A model generated the notes under the pieces. It saw only the letters and a program-made list of their open reading frames with translations. It had not been told where the DNA came from and made no database searches. Below are positions 9,208 to 17,408 of a stretch of 64,000 nucleotides of DNA, one piece after another. Positions within the stretch are counted from its first letter, which is position 1. Each line of letters starts with the position of its first letter. The position numbers and the translations under genes are program-made. The DNA is taken from assembly GCF_003664995.1 (NCBI RefSeq), contig NZ_JFHL01000029.1, forward strand, positions 310,001 to 374,000. Direction: 5' to 3'. This DNA comes from Mesotoga sp. BH458_6_3_2_1 (lineage in GTDB: Bacteria; Thermotogota; Thermotogae; Petrotogales; Kosmotogaceae).

Positions 9208-10266
9208 TCATCCTATAAGTCTGACGAGTTCTCTTAGGACTTCGTCTGGTGTTGGAACCATTCCTCCGGTTCTCCCGTAGAAATGAACAGGTAACGCTCC
9301 TTCGACCGAGAGGCGGACATCTTCCACCATCTGGCCGGTCGACATTTCCACATCGAGACAGAACTTCATTCCCTTTGAGGCGGCCTTCAGTTCGGCATAT
9401 GGAAATGGCCACAGGGATATTGGTCTGAACAGCCCTACTTTGATTCCCTGTTTCCTTGCCATTTTCACTACGCTGCCAAGAATTCTACCCATCGTACCGT
9501 ATCCTACAAGAACATACTCAGCATCTTCAAGGTCACTTGTCTCAAATCGGACTTCCTTTGCTTTTATCTCTTCATAGCCCTTGTGTAAAACGATATTCAT
9601 CTCTTCGAGGTTCACCGGATCGATGTCGAAAGAAGTTACTTTGTGAGGTTCACGGCCCTCCGTTCCTCTCAGGGCCCAGCCCGCGTGATCATTGATCCCC
9701 TCGAGTTGGACGAAATCGGGAAAGACAACGGGTTCCATCATCTGTCCAAGCATTCCGTCTGCGAGCATCATTACCGGCACTCTGTAAGTGTCAGCAAGAT
9801 TGAAGGCGCTTTCCATGAGATCAACCGCTTCCTGAATGCTTCCTGGAGCTAGAACGATCATGTGATAATCTCCATGCCCTCCGCCTTTTGTCGACTGGAA
9901 GTAGTCGCTCTGTGCAGGCTGGATATCTCCAAGTCCAGGTCCACCTCTAACTACATTCACGAATACCGTAGGAAGCCTTGCACCTGCTATGTAAGAGACT
10001 CCTTCTTGCATTAGGCTGAAACCCGGACTAGACGTCGAAGTCATCACTCTGTGACCCGTGCACGCGGCCCCGTAAACCATGTTAACCGCGGCCACCTCGC
10101 TCTCTGACTGAAGAAAGACGCCGCTTATCTCCGGCATTCTTCTCGCCATATATTCAGTGAATTCTGACTGAGGAGTAATGGGATAACCAAAATAAAGTCT
10201 GCAGCCGGCCCTTACAGCAGCCTCCGCCATTGCTTCATTTCCCTTAACCATCATCTTTTCGGCCAT
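9208..10266 (-). CDS. 2-oxoacid:ferredoxin oxidoreductase, alpha subunit
   Basis: 352 residues. The YPITPQSE motif near residue 30 is the signature substrate-binding segment of KorA/VorB alpha chains, and the C-terminal part carries the transketolase C-like fold (LVGYGTMGRI). Alpha and beta together form the active site. At 352 residues it has the length of VOR/KOR alpha chains, not of the pyruvate enzyme fused to gamma. The gene starts ten bases after the ferredoxin-subunit stop. Context (aminotransferase, phosphate butyryltransferase, butyrate kinases) points to 2-oxoisovalerate, 2-oxoisocaproate and similar acids, but 2-oxoglutarate cannot be excluded by sequence alone. Confidence 0.94.
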   Translation of the reverse strand: MAEKMMVKGNEAMAEAAVRAGCRLYFGYPITPQSEFTEYMARRMPEISGVFLQSESEVAAVNMVYGAACTGHRVMTSTSSPGFSLMQEGVSYIAGARLPTVFVNVVRGGPGLGDIQPAQSDYFQSTKGGGHGDYHMIVLAPGSIQEAVDLMESAFNLADTYRVPVMMLADGMLGQMMEPVVFPDFVQLEGINDHAGWALRGTEGREPHKVTSFDIDPVNLEEMNIVLHKGYEEIKAKEVRFETSDLEDAEYVLVGYGTMGRILGSVVKMARKQGIKVGLFRPISLWPFPYAELKAASKGMKFCLDVEMSTGQMVEDVRLSVEGALPVHFYGRTGGMVPTPDEVLRELVRLIG

Positions 10267-10276
10267 GGTCTCCCTC

Positions 10277-10501
10277 CTATACCTCTACCGTTTCTTTGTA
10301 GACGGTTATGGCTGTATCAGGACACATCATGTAGCAAAAGCCGCATCCGATACAGTTGTCGGGATCATGTTGTTGGGCGGGACGATAGCCCTTGCTGTTG
10401 AACTTGTCCGAGAAGCTAAGCACTTTCTTCGGGCAGAAGTTGATACATAGACCGCAGCCTTTGCACCGCTCTTCGTCGATTTTCACGAAGTTTCTACTCA
10501 T
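10277..10501 (-). CDS. 2-oxoacid:ferredoxin oxidoreductase, delta subunit (2x4Fe-4S ferredoxin)
   Basis: 74 residues carrying two classical CxxCxxCxxxCP motifs: the first uses Cys13, 16, 19 and 23, the second starts at NCIGCGFC. Such a small ferredoxin beside alpha/beta/gamma genes is the delta chain that passes electrons from the TPP intermediate to free ferredoxin. Its start overlaps the end of the P-loop ATPase gene by eight bases. Reduced ferredoxin made here is a natural substrate for the Rnf complex encoded at 55-60 kb (inference). Confidence 0.95.
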   Translation of the reverse strand: MSRNFVKIDEERCKGCGLCINFCPKKVLSFSDKFNSKGYRPAQQHDPDNCIGCGFCYMMCPDTAITVYKETVEV

Positions 10502-11168
10502 TTTCTACCTCCCATGGATTCATCATATATTTCTTCATTTCGAGTTTATCAAAGATACCATTCCCATTTTCCAATCCATTCATGACAGCCGTGAATGCTA
10601 CTGGTGTTGAGACTCGCTCCGAAACTAGTTTCAAAAATTCCTCGCCCTTCTGAATCACTTCTGTTGTCGTCTCAGAACCGATATTTGAGTTATTCACAAG
10701 GTAATCGATTTTCATTCTCGAAGTTTCCTGGAGTCTTAGGAAGTGAAGGGCGGCGTTTTCAACGGTGTCATTGAACGGCCTGAAGGGATTCAAAACATAG
10801 TATGTCTCACACTTCTCTTTTGGTAGTCTTGTGCTCAGTGAAGAAAGAACGATTGCACCGTCATCATTTCCTCCAACGTCAAGCACTACCCTGAAATCTG
10901 GATTCTCTACATAACCGAAGACTTCGGCAGGAATTATCGGCAAATCGGCGTGAGATAACTTTCCTTTGGGGGCGATGATCTTGATGCCAAACTCCGCAAA
11001 GGACTCTCTCATATCTCGAGATCGATAATATGGACTTATAGTATCAATGTCTGCAAGGGCGACGCGTTCTCCGTTTTTGGCAAGCAATCTGGATACATTA
11101 AGAGCTATTTCGGTCTTGCCGCTGCCGAACATTCCCATGAAGATCAGAATCTTCTTCGAAAAGTTCAT
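10494..11168 (-). CDS. P-loop ATP-binding protein of unknown role in the 2-oxoacid fermentation operon
   Basis: 224 residues. A normal Walker A motif, GMFGSGKT, is at residues 12-19; ADIDTISPYYRSRD follows the next strand and LDVGGNDDGA looks like a Walker B/switch region, placing it among MinD/ParA/CobQ-like or related G3E-type P-loop proteins. No membrane segment or metal-binding cysteines are seen. The start overlaps the butyrate kinase stop and the end overlaps the ferredoxin subunit, so it is a true member of the operon. Possible jobs are cofactor insertion or enzyme assembly, but nothing in the sequence decides this. Confidence 0.85.
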   Translation of the reverse strand: MNFSKKILIFMGMFGSGKTEIALNVSRLLAKNGERVALADIDTISPYYRSRDMRESFAEFGIKIIAPKGKLSHADLPIIPAEVFGYVENPDFRVVLDVGGNDDGAIVLSSLSTRLPKEKCETYYVLNPFRPFNDTVENAALHFLRLQETSRMKIDYLVNNSNIGSETTTEVIQKGEEFLKLVSERVSTPVAFTAVMNGLENGNGIFDKLEMKKYMMNPWEVENE

Positions 11169-12250
11169 TCTGCTCTCCTATACTCTTTTGCCTTCTCGAT
11201 TCCTTCAAGAATTCTAGAGCAGGCCATTGCCAGAGATAATTCTTCATTGCCGCCAGGAACTACACTGATGGGAGCAATGAAGGAAAGTTTTTCGGTAAGC
11301 CACGGAACCATAAATCTGCTGTCGTGAGCTATACCACCAGTAATAATTATGGAATCGACATCGCCGCTGAGAACGGCTGCCATTCTTCCTGCCCACTTCA
11401 CAATCTGGTACGCCATTGCCCTATAGGCAGTCTCCGCTTTTTTGTCTCCATCAACTATGGCCTGCTGGACTTTTTGACAGTCGCTTGTTCCCGTGTAAGC
11501 CATTAGCCCGCCATTTCCCTTTATCAGTTTCTTGACTTCATTTTTCGAGTATTTTTCTGAGTAACAGAGCTTTATCAGGCCGGTTATCGGTAGCGTGCCT
11601 GCTCTCTCCGGACTGAAAGGTCCGTCACCATTGAGAGCGTTATTTACGTCGACAACTCTGCCTCTTCTGTGAGCTCCAATCGAAATTCCTCCGCCCATGT
11701 GAACGACAATGAAGTTCATATCTTCATACTTCTTCCCGTATCTCGCAGCCACCTCTCTTGTCACTGCCTTCTGATTAAGGGCGTGAAAGATGGATCTTCG
11801 TGTGTAGTCTGGATGGCCAGAGAGCTTCGCAACAGGATCCATTTCGTCCACCACTACTGGATCTGCAATATAAGCGGGAATTTCCTTTCCACTTTCCAGT
11901 GAAAGTTCCTTGGCAAGTATCGCTCCCAAATTTGACGCGTGTTCTCCATACTTTGCAGATCTTAGATCTTCTATCATGTCATCGTTTACAACGTATGTGC
12001 CACCTTCGAGAGGTCTAAGCATTCCCCCCCGTCCAATGATTGCATCGATCTCTGTCAGGGGATGGCCTGCTGATTCCAGAAAACTGATAATCAGTGCTTT
12101 TCTGAACGCGCGCTGTTCGTAAAGTGAAGCGAATTTACCCAACTCGTGAGGTGAGTGTCGAATCGTGTGTTCTCCAGTTACTTCAGAGTCTTTGAAGAGC
12201 GCAAGTTTTGTTGAGGTTGATCCAGGATTTATCACAAGTATGACAGACAT
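11165..12250 (-). CDS. buk: butyrate kinase (copy 1)
   Basis: 361 residues from the ATG at 12248-12250. The opening INPGSTSTKLALF, the GRGG/LRPLEGG region, the HMGGG phosphate motif and the late TGGIAH motif are those of butyrate/branched-chain carboxylate kinases of the ASKHA fold. The enzyme converts acyl phosphate plus ADP to the free acid plus ATP. The start overlaps the ptb stop within ATATGATG; an AGGAG lies seven bases before it. A longer reading to 12373 would run through ptb and has no ribosome site. Paralogous to the kinase at 13146-14201 but clearly diverged. Confidence 0.95.
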   Translation of the reverse strand: MSVILVINPGSTSTKLALFKDSEVTGEHTIRHSPHELGKFASLYEQRAFRKALIISFLESAGHPLTEIDAIIGRGGMLRPLEGGTYVVNDDMIEDLRSAKYGEHASNLGAILAKELSLESGKEIPAYIADPVVVDEMDPVAKLSGHPDYTRRSIFHALNQKAVTREVAARYGKKYEDMNFIVVHMGGGISIGAHRRGRVVDVNNALNGDGPFSPERAGTLPITGLIKLCYSEKYSKNEVKKLIKGNGGLMAYTGTSDCQKVQQAIVDGDKKAETAYRAMAYQIVKWAGRMAAVLSGDVDSIIITGGIAHDSRFMVPWLTEKLSFIAPISVVPGGNEELSLAMACSRILEGIEKAKEYRRAE

Positions 12251-13149
12251 CATATCACTCCTGAAAGAAGAACGTTCAGAGCTATCGACTGCAATTTCGT
12301 ACTTGCCGAATCGGCTCTGGAAGTCAGTATTATCGGAATCCTTCCTCCAACAACTGCACTTGCCAGCTGACAATCAGAGAGAAATGCCATTGCTTTGTAG
12401 AAGATGTTGCCCGCTTCGATGTCAGGCATTATAAGTATATCTGCATCGCCTGCGACAGTACTGGAAATCCCTTTGTGCTTCGCAGCTTCTAATGAGATAG
12501 CGTTATCAAGAGCGAGTGGCCCATCTACTTCAACGGCCCCCAGCTGGCCTCTTCTTGCCATCTGGGAAAGAATGGCAGCATCTGTTGTTGCTGGCATCTT
12601 CGAGTTTACAACCTCGATTGCAGCCAGCACTGCGATTTTCGGTTTTTCAATTTCCAAAGCCCTTGCAACTGCAGTGGAATTGATAATTGAATCAGCTTTT
12701 TGACCAATATCTGGAGCTATTACCATCCCGGCGTCTGCAACAAGAATCAGTTTGTGGTACTTCTTGATCTCGAAGACGGTGACGAGATTCATTGTTCTTC
12801 CGGTCCTGAGACCATATTCATCCTTCAGAAAGACGCTCAGGAGTTCTCCCGTTTTCACATTGCCTTTCATGAGAATGTCAGCGTTCTTAAGTGAAACCGC
12901 CTCTACAGCCTTCTGAATCGATTCGCTCTTCGTGGAGCAGTCTACAATTGAAAACTTCTCTGAAAAGTCCAGCTCGCTAATAATTTCCTCTATCTTACCT
13001 TGCGAACCAAAAAGAATGAAAGACGCTATTCCTTCTTGTGCCGCCTCTTTAGCCGCCGAAAGCACAACGGGGTCGTCAGCGGCCGCAATTGCTATCACCT
13101 TCGGGTTGCTCTTGGCGCGGCAGACCAGTTGTGAAAGACTTGAGATCAT
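12250..13149 (-). CDS. ptb: phosphate butyryltransferase
   Basis: 299 residues, the usual length of Ptb. It matches the phosphate acetyl/butyryl transferase fold: an N-terminal VIAIAAADDPVVL strand-loop, the ADILMKGNVKTG segment typical of Ptb, and the C-terminal ADILIMPDIEAGN and GGRIPIILTSRADS motifs. The enzyme swaps CoA for phosphate on butyryl-CoA or branched acyl-CoA. It lies between two butyrate kinases with overlapping stops and starts on both sides, a clear translationally coupled trio. The longer C-terminal signature separates it from phosphate acetyltransferase. Confidence 0.95.
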   Translation of the reverse strand: MISSLSQLVCRAKSNPKVIAIAAADDPVVLSAAKEAAQEGIASFILFGSQGKIEEIISELDFSEKFSIVDCSTKSESIQKAVEAVSLKNADILMKGNVKTGELLSVFLKDEYGLRTGRTMNLVTVFEIKKYHKLILVADAGMVIAPDIGQKADSIINSTAVARALEIEKPKIAVLAAIEVVNSKMPATTDAAILSQMARRGQLGAVEVDGPLALDNAISLEAAKHKGISSTVAGDADILIMPDIEAGNIFYKAMAFLSDCQLASAVVGGRIPIILTSRADSASTKLQSIALNVLLSGVI

Positions 13150-14201
13150 GAAGCCACCTCCGCACTAAACTCTCTTACCTTTTCTGCACCTTCAAGGACT
13201 CTCTGTGCACCAAGTGCGAGAGACAACAATTCGTTCTCACCAGGTTCAATAACGACCAGAGCGAACTTTCCAACAAAGCTCTTAATTTTTTCAACAAGGT
13301 CAGCGTTATAAGCCATGCCTCCCGTAAGAACAATAGCATCAATTGAACCTCCACCCAGAGCAACCATGCCGCCGATTTCTTTGCTGATTTGGTAAACCAT
13401 TGCATCGACTACCATTGCTGCATAAGGATCAGTATCTGCCATTTCTAATGCCTTTCTCAGGTCATCTGTGCCCAGATATGCTCTCAGTCCTCCGGACTTC
13501 AAATATCGGTCAATAAGCTGTTTCTCCGTATATTCGCCGCTGAAACACTTCTCTACCAAATCTCCTACGGGAAGTTCTCCGGTTCTGGTCGGGCTAAAAG
13601 GTCCTTCATCGGTCGCGTTATTTACGTCAACCATCTTACCTCTCAGTTGCAGCCCTACAGAAATGCCTCCGCCAAGGTGAGCAATTACCAGGTTAAGGTT
13701 TTCAACGTTTCTTCCAAGATCAGCGGCAATCTGTCTTGCGGCAGCCTTCATGTTAAGAGCATGTAATCTGGAAATCCTTGGCAATTGCGGAAGACCGGAC
13801 AGCCGAGCTTCTTCACAAAACTCGTCAATTGAAATAGGATCCGTTATGAATACGGGGATCTTTCCTTCGGAAAGAAGCAATCCTATCGGTGCCGCAAGAT
13901 TGGAAGGGTGATCGACCTCTGTGTGATGCAAAAGAAAATCAACCATCTTCTCATTTACCCTGTAGGTACCGCTTTCAAGAGGGGGAAGAATTCCTCCTCT
14001 ACAGGCAATCGCATCGAAATCAAACTGAACGTCACGGTCTCTAAGAAAGGAGAGGATTTCCTCTGCCCTCTCTCTTATAGCATCTTCAGGATTCTTCTGC
14101 GATGTGGAATGTTGGATCGAGCCTTTCGTCTCCTCATGCTCGTTGTTAAAGACAGCGATTTTCGTCGAAGTAGATCCGGGATTTATTGCTAAGATTCTCA
14201 T
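13146..14201 (-). CDS. buk: butyrate kinase (copy 2)
   Basis: 351 residues. Same family as copy 1: LAINPGSTSTKIAVF at the start, CRGG/LPPLESG, HLGGGISVG and LTGGMAYN. It is the first kinase in the operon, directly after the aminotransferase (12-base gap), and its stop overlaps the ptb start. Two kinases of one family in one operon suggest different chain-length or branched-chain preferences, or a heteromeric or back-up arrangement; the sequence does not settle which. ATP is formed from acyl phosphate at the end of the pathway. Confidence 0.95.
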   Translation of the reverse strand: MRILAINPGSTSTKIAVFNNEHEETKGSIQHSTSQKNPEDAIRERAEEILSFLRDRDVQFDFDAIACRGGILPPLESGTYRVNEKMVDFLLHHTEVDHPSNLAAPIGLLLSEGKIPVFITDPISIDEFCEEARLSGLPQLPRISRLHALNMKAAARQIAADLGRNVENLNLVIAHLGGGISVGLQLRGKMVDVNNATDEGPFSPTRTGELPVGDLVEKCFSGEYTEKQLIDRYLKSGGLRAYLGTDDLRKALEMADTDPYAAMVVDAMVYQISKEIGGMVALGGGSIDAIVLTGGMAYNADLVEKIKSFVGKFALVVIEPGENELLSLALGAQRVLEGAEKVREFSAEVAS

Positions 14202-14213
14202 TTTCTCACTCCC

Positions 14214-15443
14214 TCAGAGGATATTCTTCTCTTTGCCATACTCCACAACGATCTTCTTCAGCCTTCGTACTCCTTCTATGATATCCTCTCTGGGAGGAAG
14301 ACAGAAGGATAGGCGCATCGAGTTCTTGCATGTGTTGTCCAGCGAGAAGGCCTCTCCTGGAACAAAAAGCACATTCTCGGCCTTGCCCATTTCCAGCATT
14401 TCTCCAGTATTGAAGCTCTCGGGAAGAGTGAACCAAATGAAAAGGCCTCCGTCAGGTTTGGTCCAATGGAATCCCTTCATGTCTCCGAAATTCTTCTCGA
14501 GCTCGGCAAGCATAAGGTCCCTCTTGTCCCTGTAGAGAGCTATCGTTGGTTTAAGCTGTGCAAGCAAATCATGCCTCTGAAGATATCTAGCCGCGATTCT
14601 CTGTGTGAGACTGGGAGTGCAGAGGTCCGAGGCTTGTTTAGCCATTACCATTTTCCTTATTATGGTCTTGTTCCCAATAACGATTCCTAACCTCAGCCCT
14701 GGGGAGAGGATCTTGCTGAATGTCCTCAGAAGTAAGACCCGATTCTGACCTCCGATTTTGAATATTGGATCTATTGGATCGCCTTCGTACCTAAGGTCAC
14801 CATAGGGATCATCCTCAACGATCAGAACATCGTACTTCTCAGCGATTTCGACTAGCCTCTTTCTCTTTTCCAGCGATATTGTAACGCCGCCCGGGTTGTG
14901 AAAGTTAGAGATAACGTATATGAATTTTACCTTATTGATCTCCCCTCTTAAAGCAATCTCTTCCAATCTGTTTTCAACCTCATCAAGGTCAATCCCGTCT
15001 TCTCGAAGGTCCATGTAGACATAGCCGTTTGATCGCAATGCGAAGGCGCTTGCGGCTCCAAGATAAACAGGTTTTGATACTAAGTATAGACTATCGTCGT
15101 CGAGGAAGATCTTGCCTACAAGATCCAGTGCGCTCTGGGAACCGACTGTGACAAGCAGATTGTCGACATCGAGACCTTCTATCCCACTTTCCCGTTTCAG
15201 AAGAGATATATACTCTTCCCTCAGTATCGGATCACCTTCGGTTGAGCCATACTGAAGAGTAAATCTGTACTCCTTCTCCAGGACTTCTTTCGATATTTCG
15301 GCCATTTCAAAACGTGGAAATGTATCTGGATCGGGAACACCTCCACCAAAAGAAATCATTCCCGGCTTCGAAGTCACCTTAAGCAGTTCCCTGATGATGT
15401 TCGACTTCATTCTGAGTGCGATCTTCGAAAACTTTTCTGTCAC
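14214..15443 (-). CDS. PLP-dependent aminotransferase, class I/II (LysN/AAT-like)
   Basis: 409 residues from a GTG with GGGGGTG nine bases upstream. The PLP lysine is Lys244 in TFSKILSPGLRLG; NPGG is at 183-186 and the cofactor-binding Asp in VEDDPYGDLRYEG near 211. This signature belongs to the branch holding 2-aminoadipate, leucine and aromatic aminotransferases with broad specificity. As first gene of the operon it would convert amino acids (leucine, isoleucine, valine or aromatic) into 2-oxoacids, which the oxidoreductase then turns into acyl-CoA. The specificity is inferred from context. The promoter should lie in the 236 bases upstream. Confidence 0.93.
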   Translation of the reverse strand: MTEKFSKIALRMKSNIIRELLKVTSKPGMISFGGGVPDPDTFPRFEMAEISKEVLEKEYRFTLQYGSTEGDPILREEYISLLKRESGIEGLDVDNLLVTVGSQSALDLVGKIFLDDDSLYLVSKPVYLGAASAFALRSNGYVYMDLREDGIDLDEVENRLEEIALRGEINKVKFIYVISNFHNPGGVTISLEKRKRLVEIAEKYDVLIVEDDPYGDLRYEGDPIDPIFKIGGQNRVLLLRTFSKILSPGLRLGIVIGNKTIIRKMVMAKQASDLCTPSLTQRIAARYLQRHDLLAQLKPTIALYRDKRDLMLAELEKNFGDMKGFHWTKPDGGLFIWFTLPESFNTGEMLEMGKAENVLFVPGEAFSLDNTCKNSMRLSFCLPPREDIIEGVRRLKKIVVEYGKEKNIL

Positions 15444-15588
15444 GATTTACACCCCCTGGTTTTTATCATAGTATTCATCACATCAACTTAATAAGCAATA
15501 TCATGCCAGGAGATCATAATTGTGTAAATCACTCATTGAAAGCCAAATACAGAAGCTTTGGTGCTTTGGGATTCCCGTCGGTGAACGC

Positions 15589-15617
15589 TTTTGCATGCAA
15601 AAAACTGCATTCATGCA
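15589..15617. promoter_or_regulatory. pair of TGCAT-type palindromes upstream of the amino-acid fermentation operon
   Basis: TTTTGCATGCAAAA (15589-15602) is a perfect 14-base palindrome. Just beyond it TGCATTCATGCA (15606-15617) repeats the same half-sites with a two-base spacer. They lie about 146-174 bases before the aminotransferase start, in the only gap between that operon and malic enzyme. Two copies of one half-site arrangement suggest an operator for a dimeric regulator. No regulator can be named. The first palindrome could also serve as a weak AT-rich hairpin behind malic enzyme. Confidence 0.4.
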
Positions 15618-15679
15618 ATAGTGTGCACGATGAAGTCGATCTTTCCATCCGCAGGAACGTTATTTCGGAAACAAGACTT

Positions 15680-16903
15680 TCAGATTTTCTTGAATCCTCT
15701 TTCTATCAATTGCTCAAGGTTTACTTCACCTGAGAGCCTCGAACACCCCGAATCAATAGAAGCTCTTCCAACGGCTAGTGCAACCTTCTTTGCGATTCCC
15801 GGCTCGAACGGCCTCGGCAAAATGTAGTCCCTGGAAAGCTTTTCTTCAGGCACAGCCGAAGCAAGGGCGTCAGTTGCTGCCAGCTTCATAGATTCGTTTA
15901 TCTCTCTTGATCTTGTGTCAAGAGCACCTCTGAATATTCCCGGAAATGCTAGAACATTGTTTATCTGGTTTGGGAAGTCTGATCTGCCGGTTGCGACAAT
16001 TGATGCACCTGCGCTTCGGGCAAGATCTGGCATAATCTCCGGTACGGGATTGGCCAGAGCGAATATGATCGGTTCGGGAGCCATTTTGCGCACCATTTCA
16101 GGTGAAAGAAGCCCGGCGACAGAAGTTCCAATGAAGAGATCGGCTCCCTTCACTGCTTCCTCAAGATTTCCACTGAGATTATCTGGATTAATTTCCTTTA
16201 CGATCTCAGAATGAAACTCATTTAGGAGAGTAGATGGCTGATTCCTGTTTAGTATTCCATTTCTATCGACTGCAACAATATTTCTTGCACCTGCCGCCAG
16301 TAGCATTTTGATTGTTGCGCCTCCGGCTGCGCCAACGCCGACAGTCGCTATCTTTAGATTCTCAATCTTCTTTCCAACAATCTTCAGGGCGTTTCTCAAT
16401 GCGGCAACGGCAACTATCGCCGCCCCGTGCTGATCGTCATGAAAAACGGGAATATTGAGCATCTTCTGAAGTTCGCTTTCAATGAAGAAGCATTTTGGTG
16501 AGGAGATATCTTCAAGGTTAATACCTCCAAAGGTTGGAGCGATTGCTCTCACGAATGAGACGATTTCCTCAGGACTATGGATGTCAATACAGAGCGGGAA
16601 GGCATCAACATTCGCGAATTCCTTGAACAGAACGGCTTTTCCCTCCATAACAGGAAGTCCTGCTTCTGGGCCAATATCGCCAAGACCAAGAACCGCCGTT
16701 CCATCTGAAACTACCGCGACGTAATTCCATTTGTTTGTGTAATCATAAGCAAGTTCTTTATCGCTCTCAATTACTCTGCACACATCGGCCACTCCCGGAG
16801 TGTATGCAAGCGAAAGGGCCTCCATGCTATCCACTCTAACCTTACTTCTTACTTCTAGCTTCCCCCTGAGATCCTTGTGAAGTTTCAATGCCTTTTCGTT
16901 CAC
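15680..16903 (-). CDS. NAD(P)-dependent malic enzyme (malate dehydrogenase, oxaloacetate-decarboxylating)
   Basis: 407 residues, the short bacterial type. SLAYTPGVADVC carries the catalytic tyrosine, EGKAVLFKEFANVDAFPLC the lysine region, and FHDDQHGAA the metal-binding acids. GVGAAGGATIKML is the dinucleotide-binding loop. The enzyme makes pyruvate, CO2 and NAD(P)H from malate. No C-terminal phosphotransacetylase-like domain is present. GTG start with AAGGTGAT upstream. It follows the fumarase genes by four bases, so fumarate could flow to malate and then pyruvate within one transcript. Confidence 0.95.
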   Translation of the reverse strand: MNEKALKLHKDLRGKLEVRSKVRVDSMEALSLAYTPGVADVCRVIESDKELAYDYTNKWNYVAVVSDGTAVLGLGDIGPEAGLPVMEGKAVLFKEFANVDAFPLCIDIHSPEEIVSFVRAIAPTFGGINLEDISSPKCFFIESELQKMLNIPVFHDDQHGAAIVAVAALRNALKIVGKKIENLKIATVGVGAAGGATIKMLLAAGARNIVAVDRNGILNRNQPSTLLNEFHSEIVKEINPDNLSGNLEEAVKGADLFIGTSVAGLLSPEMVRKMAPEPIIFALANPVPEIMPDLARSAGASIVATGRSDFPNQINNVLAFPGIFRGALDTRSREINESMKLAATDALASAVPEEKLSRDYILPRPFEPGIAKKVALAVGRASIDSGCSRLSGEVNLEQLIERGFKKI

Positions 16904-16907
16904 ACAA

Positions 16908-17408
16908 TCACCTTCTATTCAAAGTAAAAAGATCCGAACCGTTAACATCCGTTGCAACAATCAACGGAAAGTCTCTGACATCGATCTCGAAAATTGCTTC
17001 TGTGCCCAGATCTTCGTAAGCGATGGTCCTCAGAGACTCTATTCTTTGCGCAAGCGAAGCGGCCGCTCCGCTTGGAGCGATCAAGTAGACTCTTCTATAT
17101 TTTTTACACAGATTCGCTGCCGGAACCGATCTCTCGCCCTTGCCTATAGTTGCTAGAACGCCCTTTTCGAAAAGCATTTTCAAGAAACCATCCATCCTTA
17201 GTGAAGTGGTTGGACCGATCGCTCCACAGCTTTCTTTAACTAGCTTGGCCGGACCGGCATAGAACACTATTGCTTCATTAAGCTCTACAGGAAGAGTTTT
17301 ACCTCCTTCGTACAACTTCTTGAGGCGCATTTGAGCTGCGTCTCTCATTACTATGAGTCTGCCTGTGAAGCTGAGTTCTTGACCGGGGGACAAATCATCT
17401 ATCTTCAA
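16908..17408 (-). CDS. fumarate hydratase class I, beta subunit (C-terminal domain)
   Basis: 166 residues matching the C-terminal half of iron-sulfur fumarases. The SCGAIGPTTSLRMDGF segment is the conserved active-site loop, and the protein ends in the compact fold that closes over the substrate. It works with the alpha chain encoded immediately upstream (14-base overlap). Together they interconvert fumarate and malate. L-tartrate dehydratase has the same two-chain build; the neighbouring malic enzyme favours fumarase. Confidence 0.93.
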   Translation of the reverse strand: MKIDDLSPGQELSFTGRLIVMRDAAQMRLKKLYEGGKTLPVELNEAIVFYAGPAKLVKESCGAIGPTTSLRMDGFLKMLFEKGVLATIGKGERSVPAANLCKKYRRVYLIAPSGAAASLAQRIESLRTIAYEDLGTEAIFEIDVRDFPLIVATDVNGSDLFTLNRR

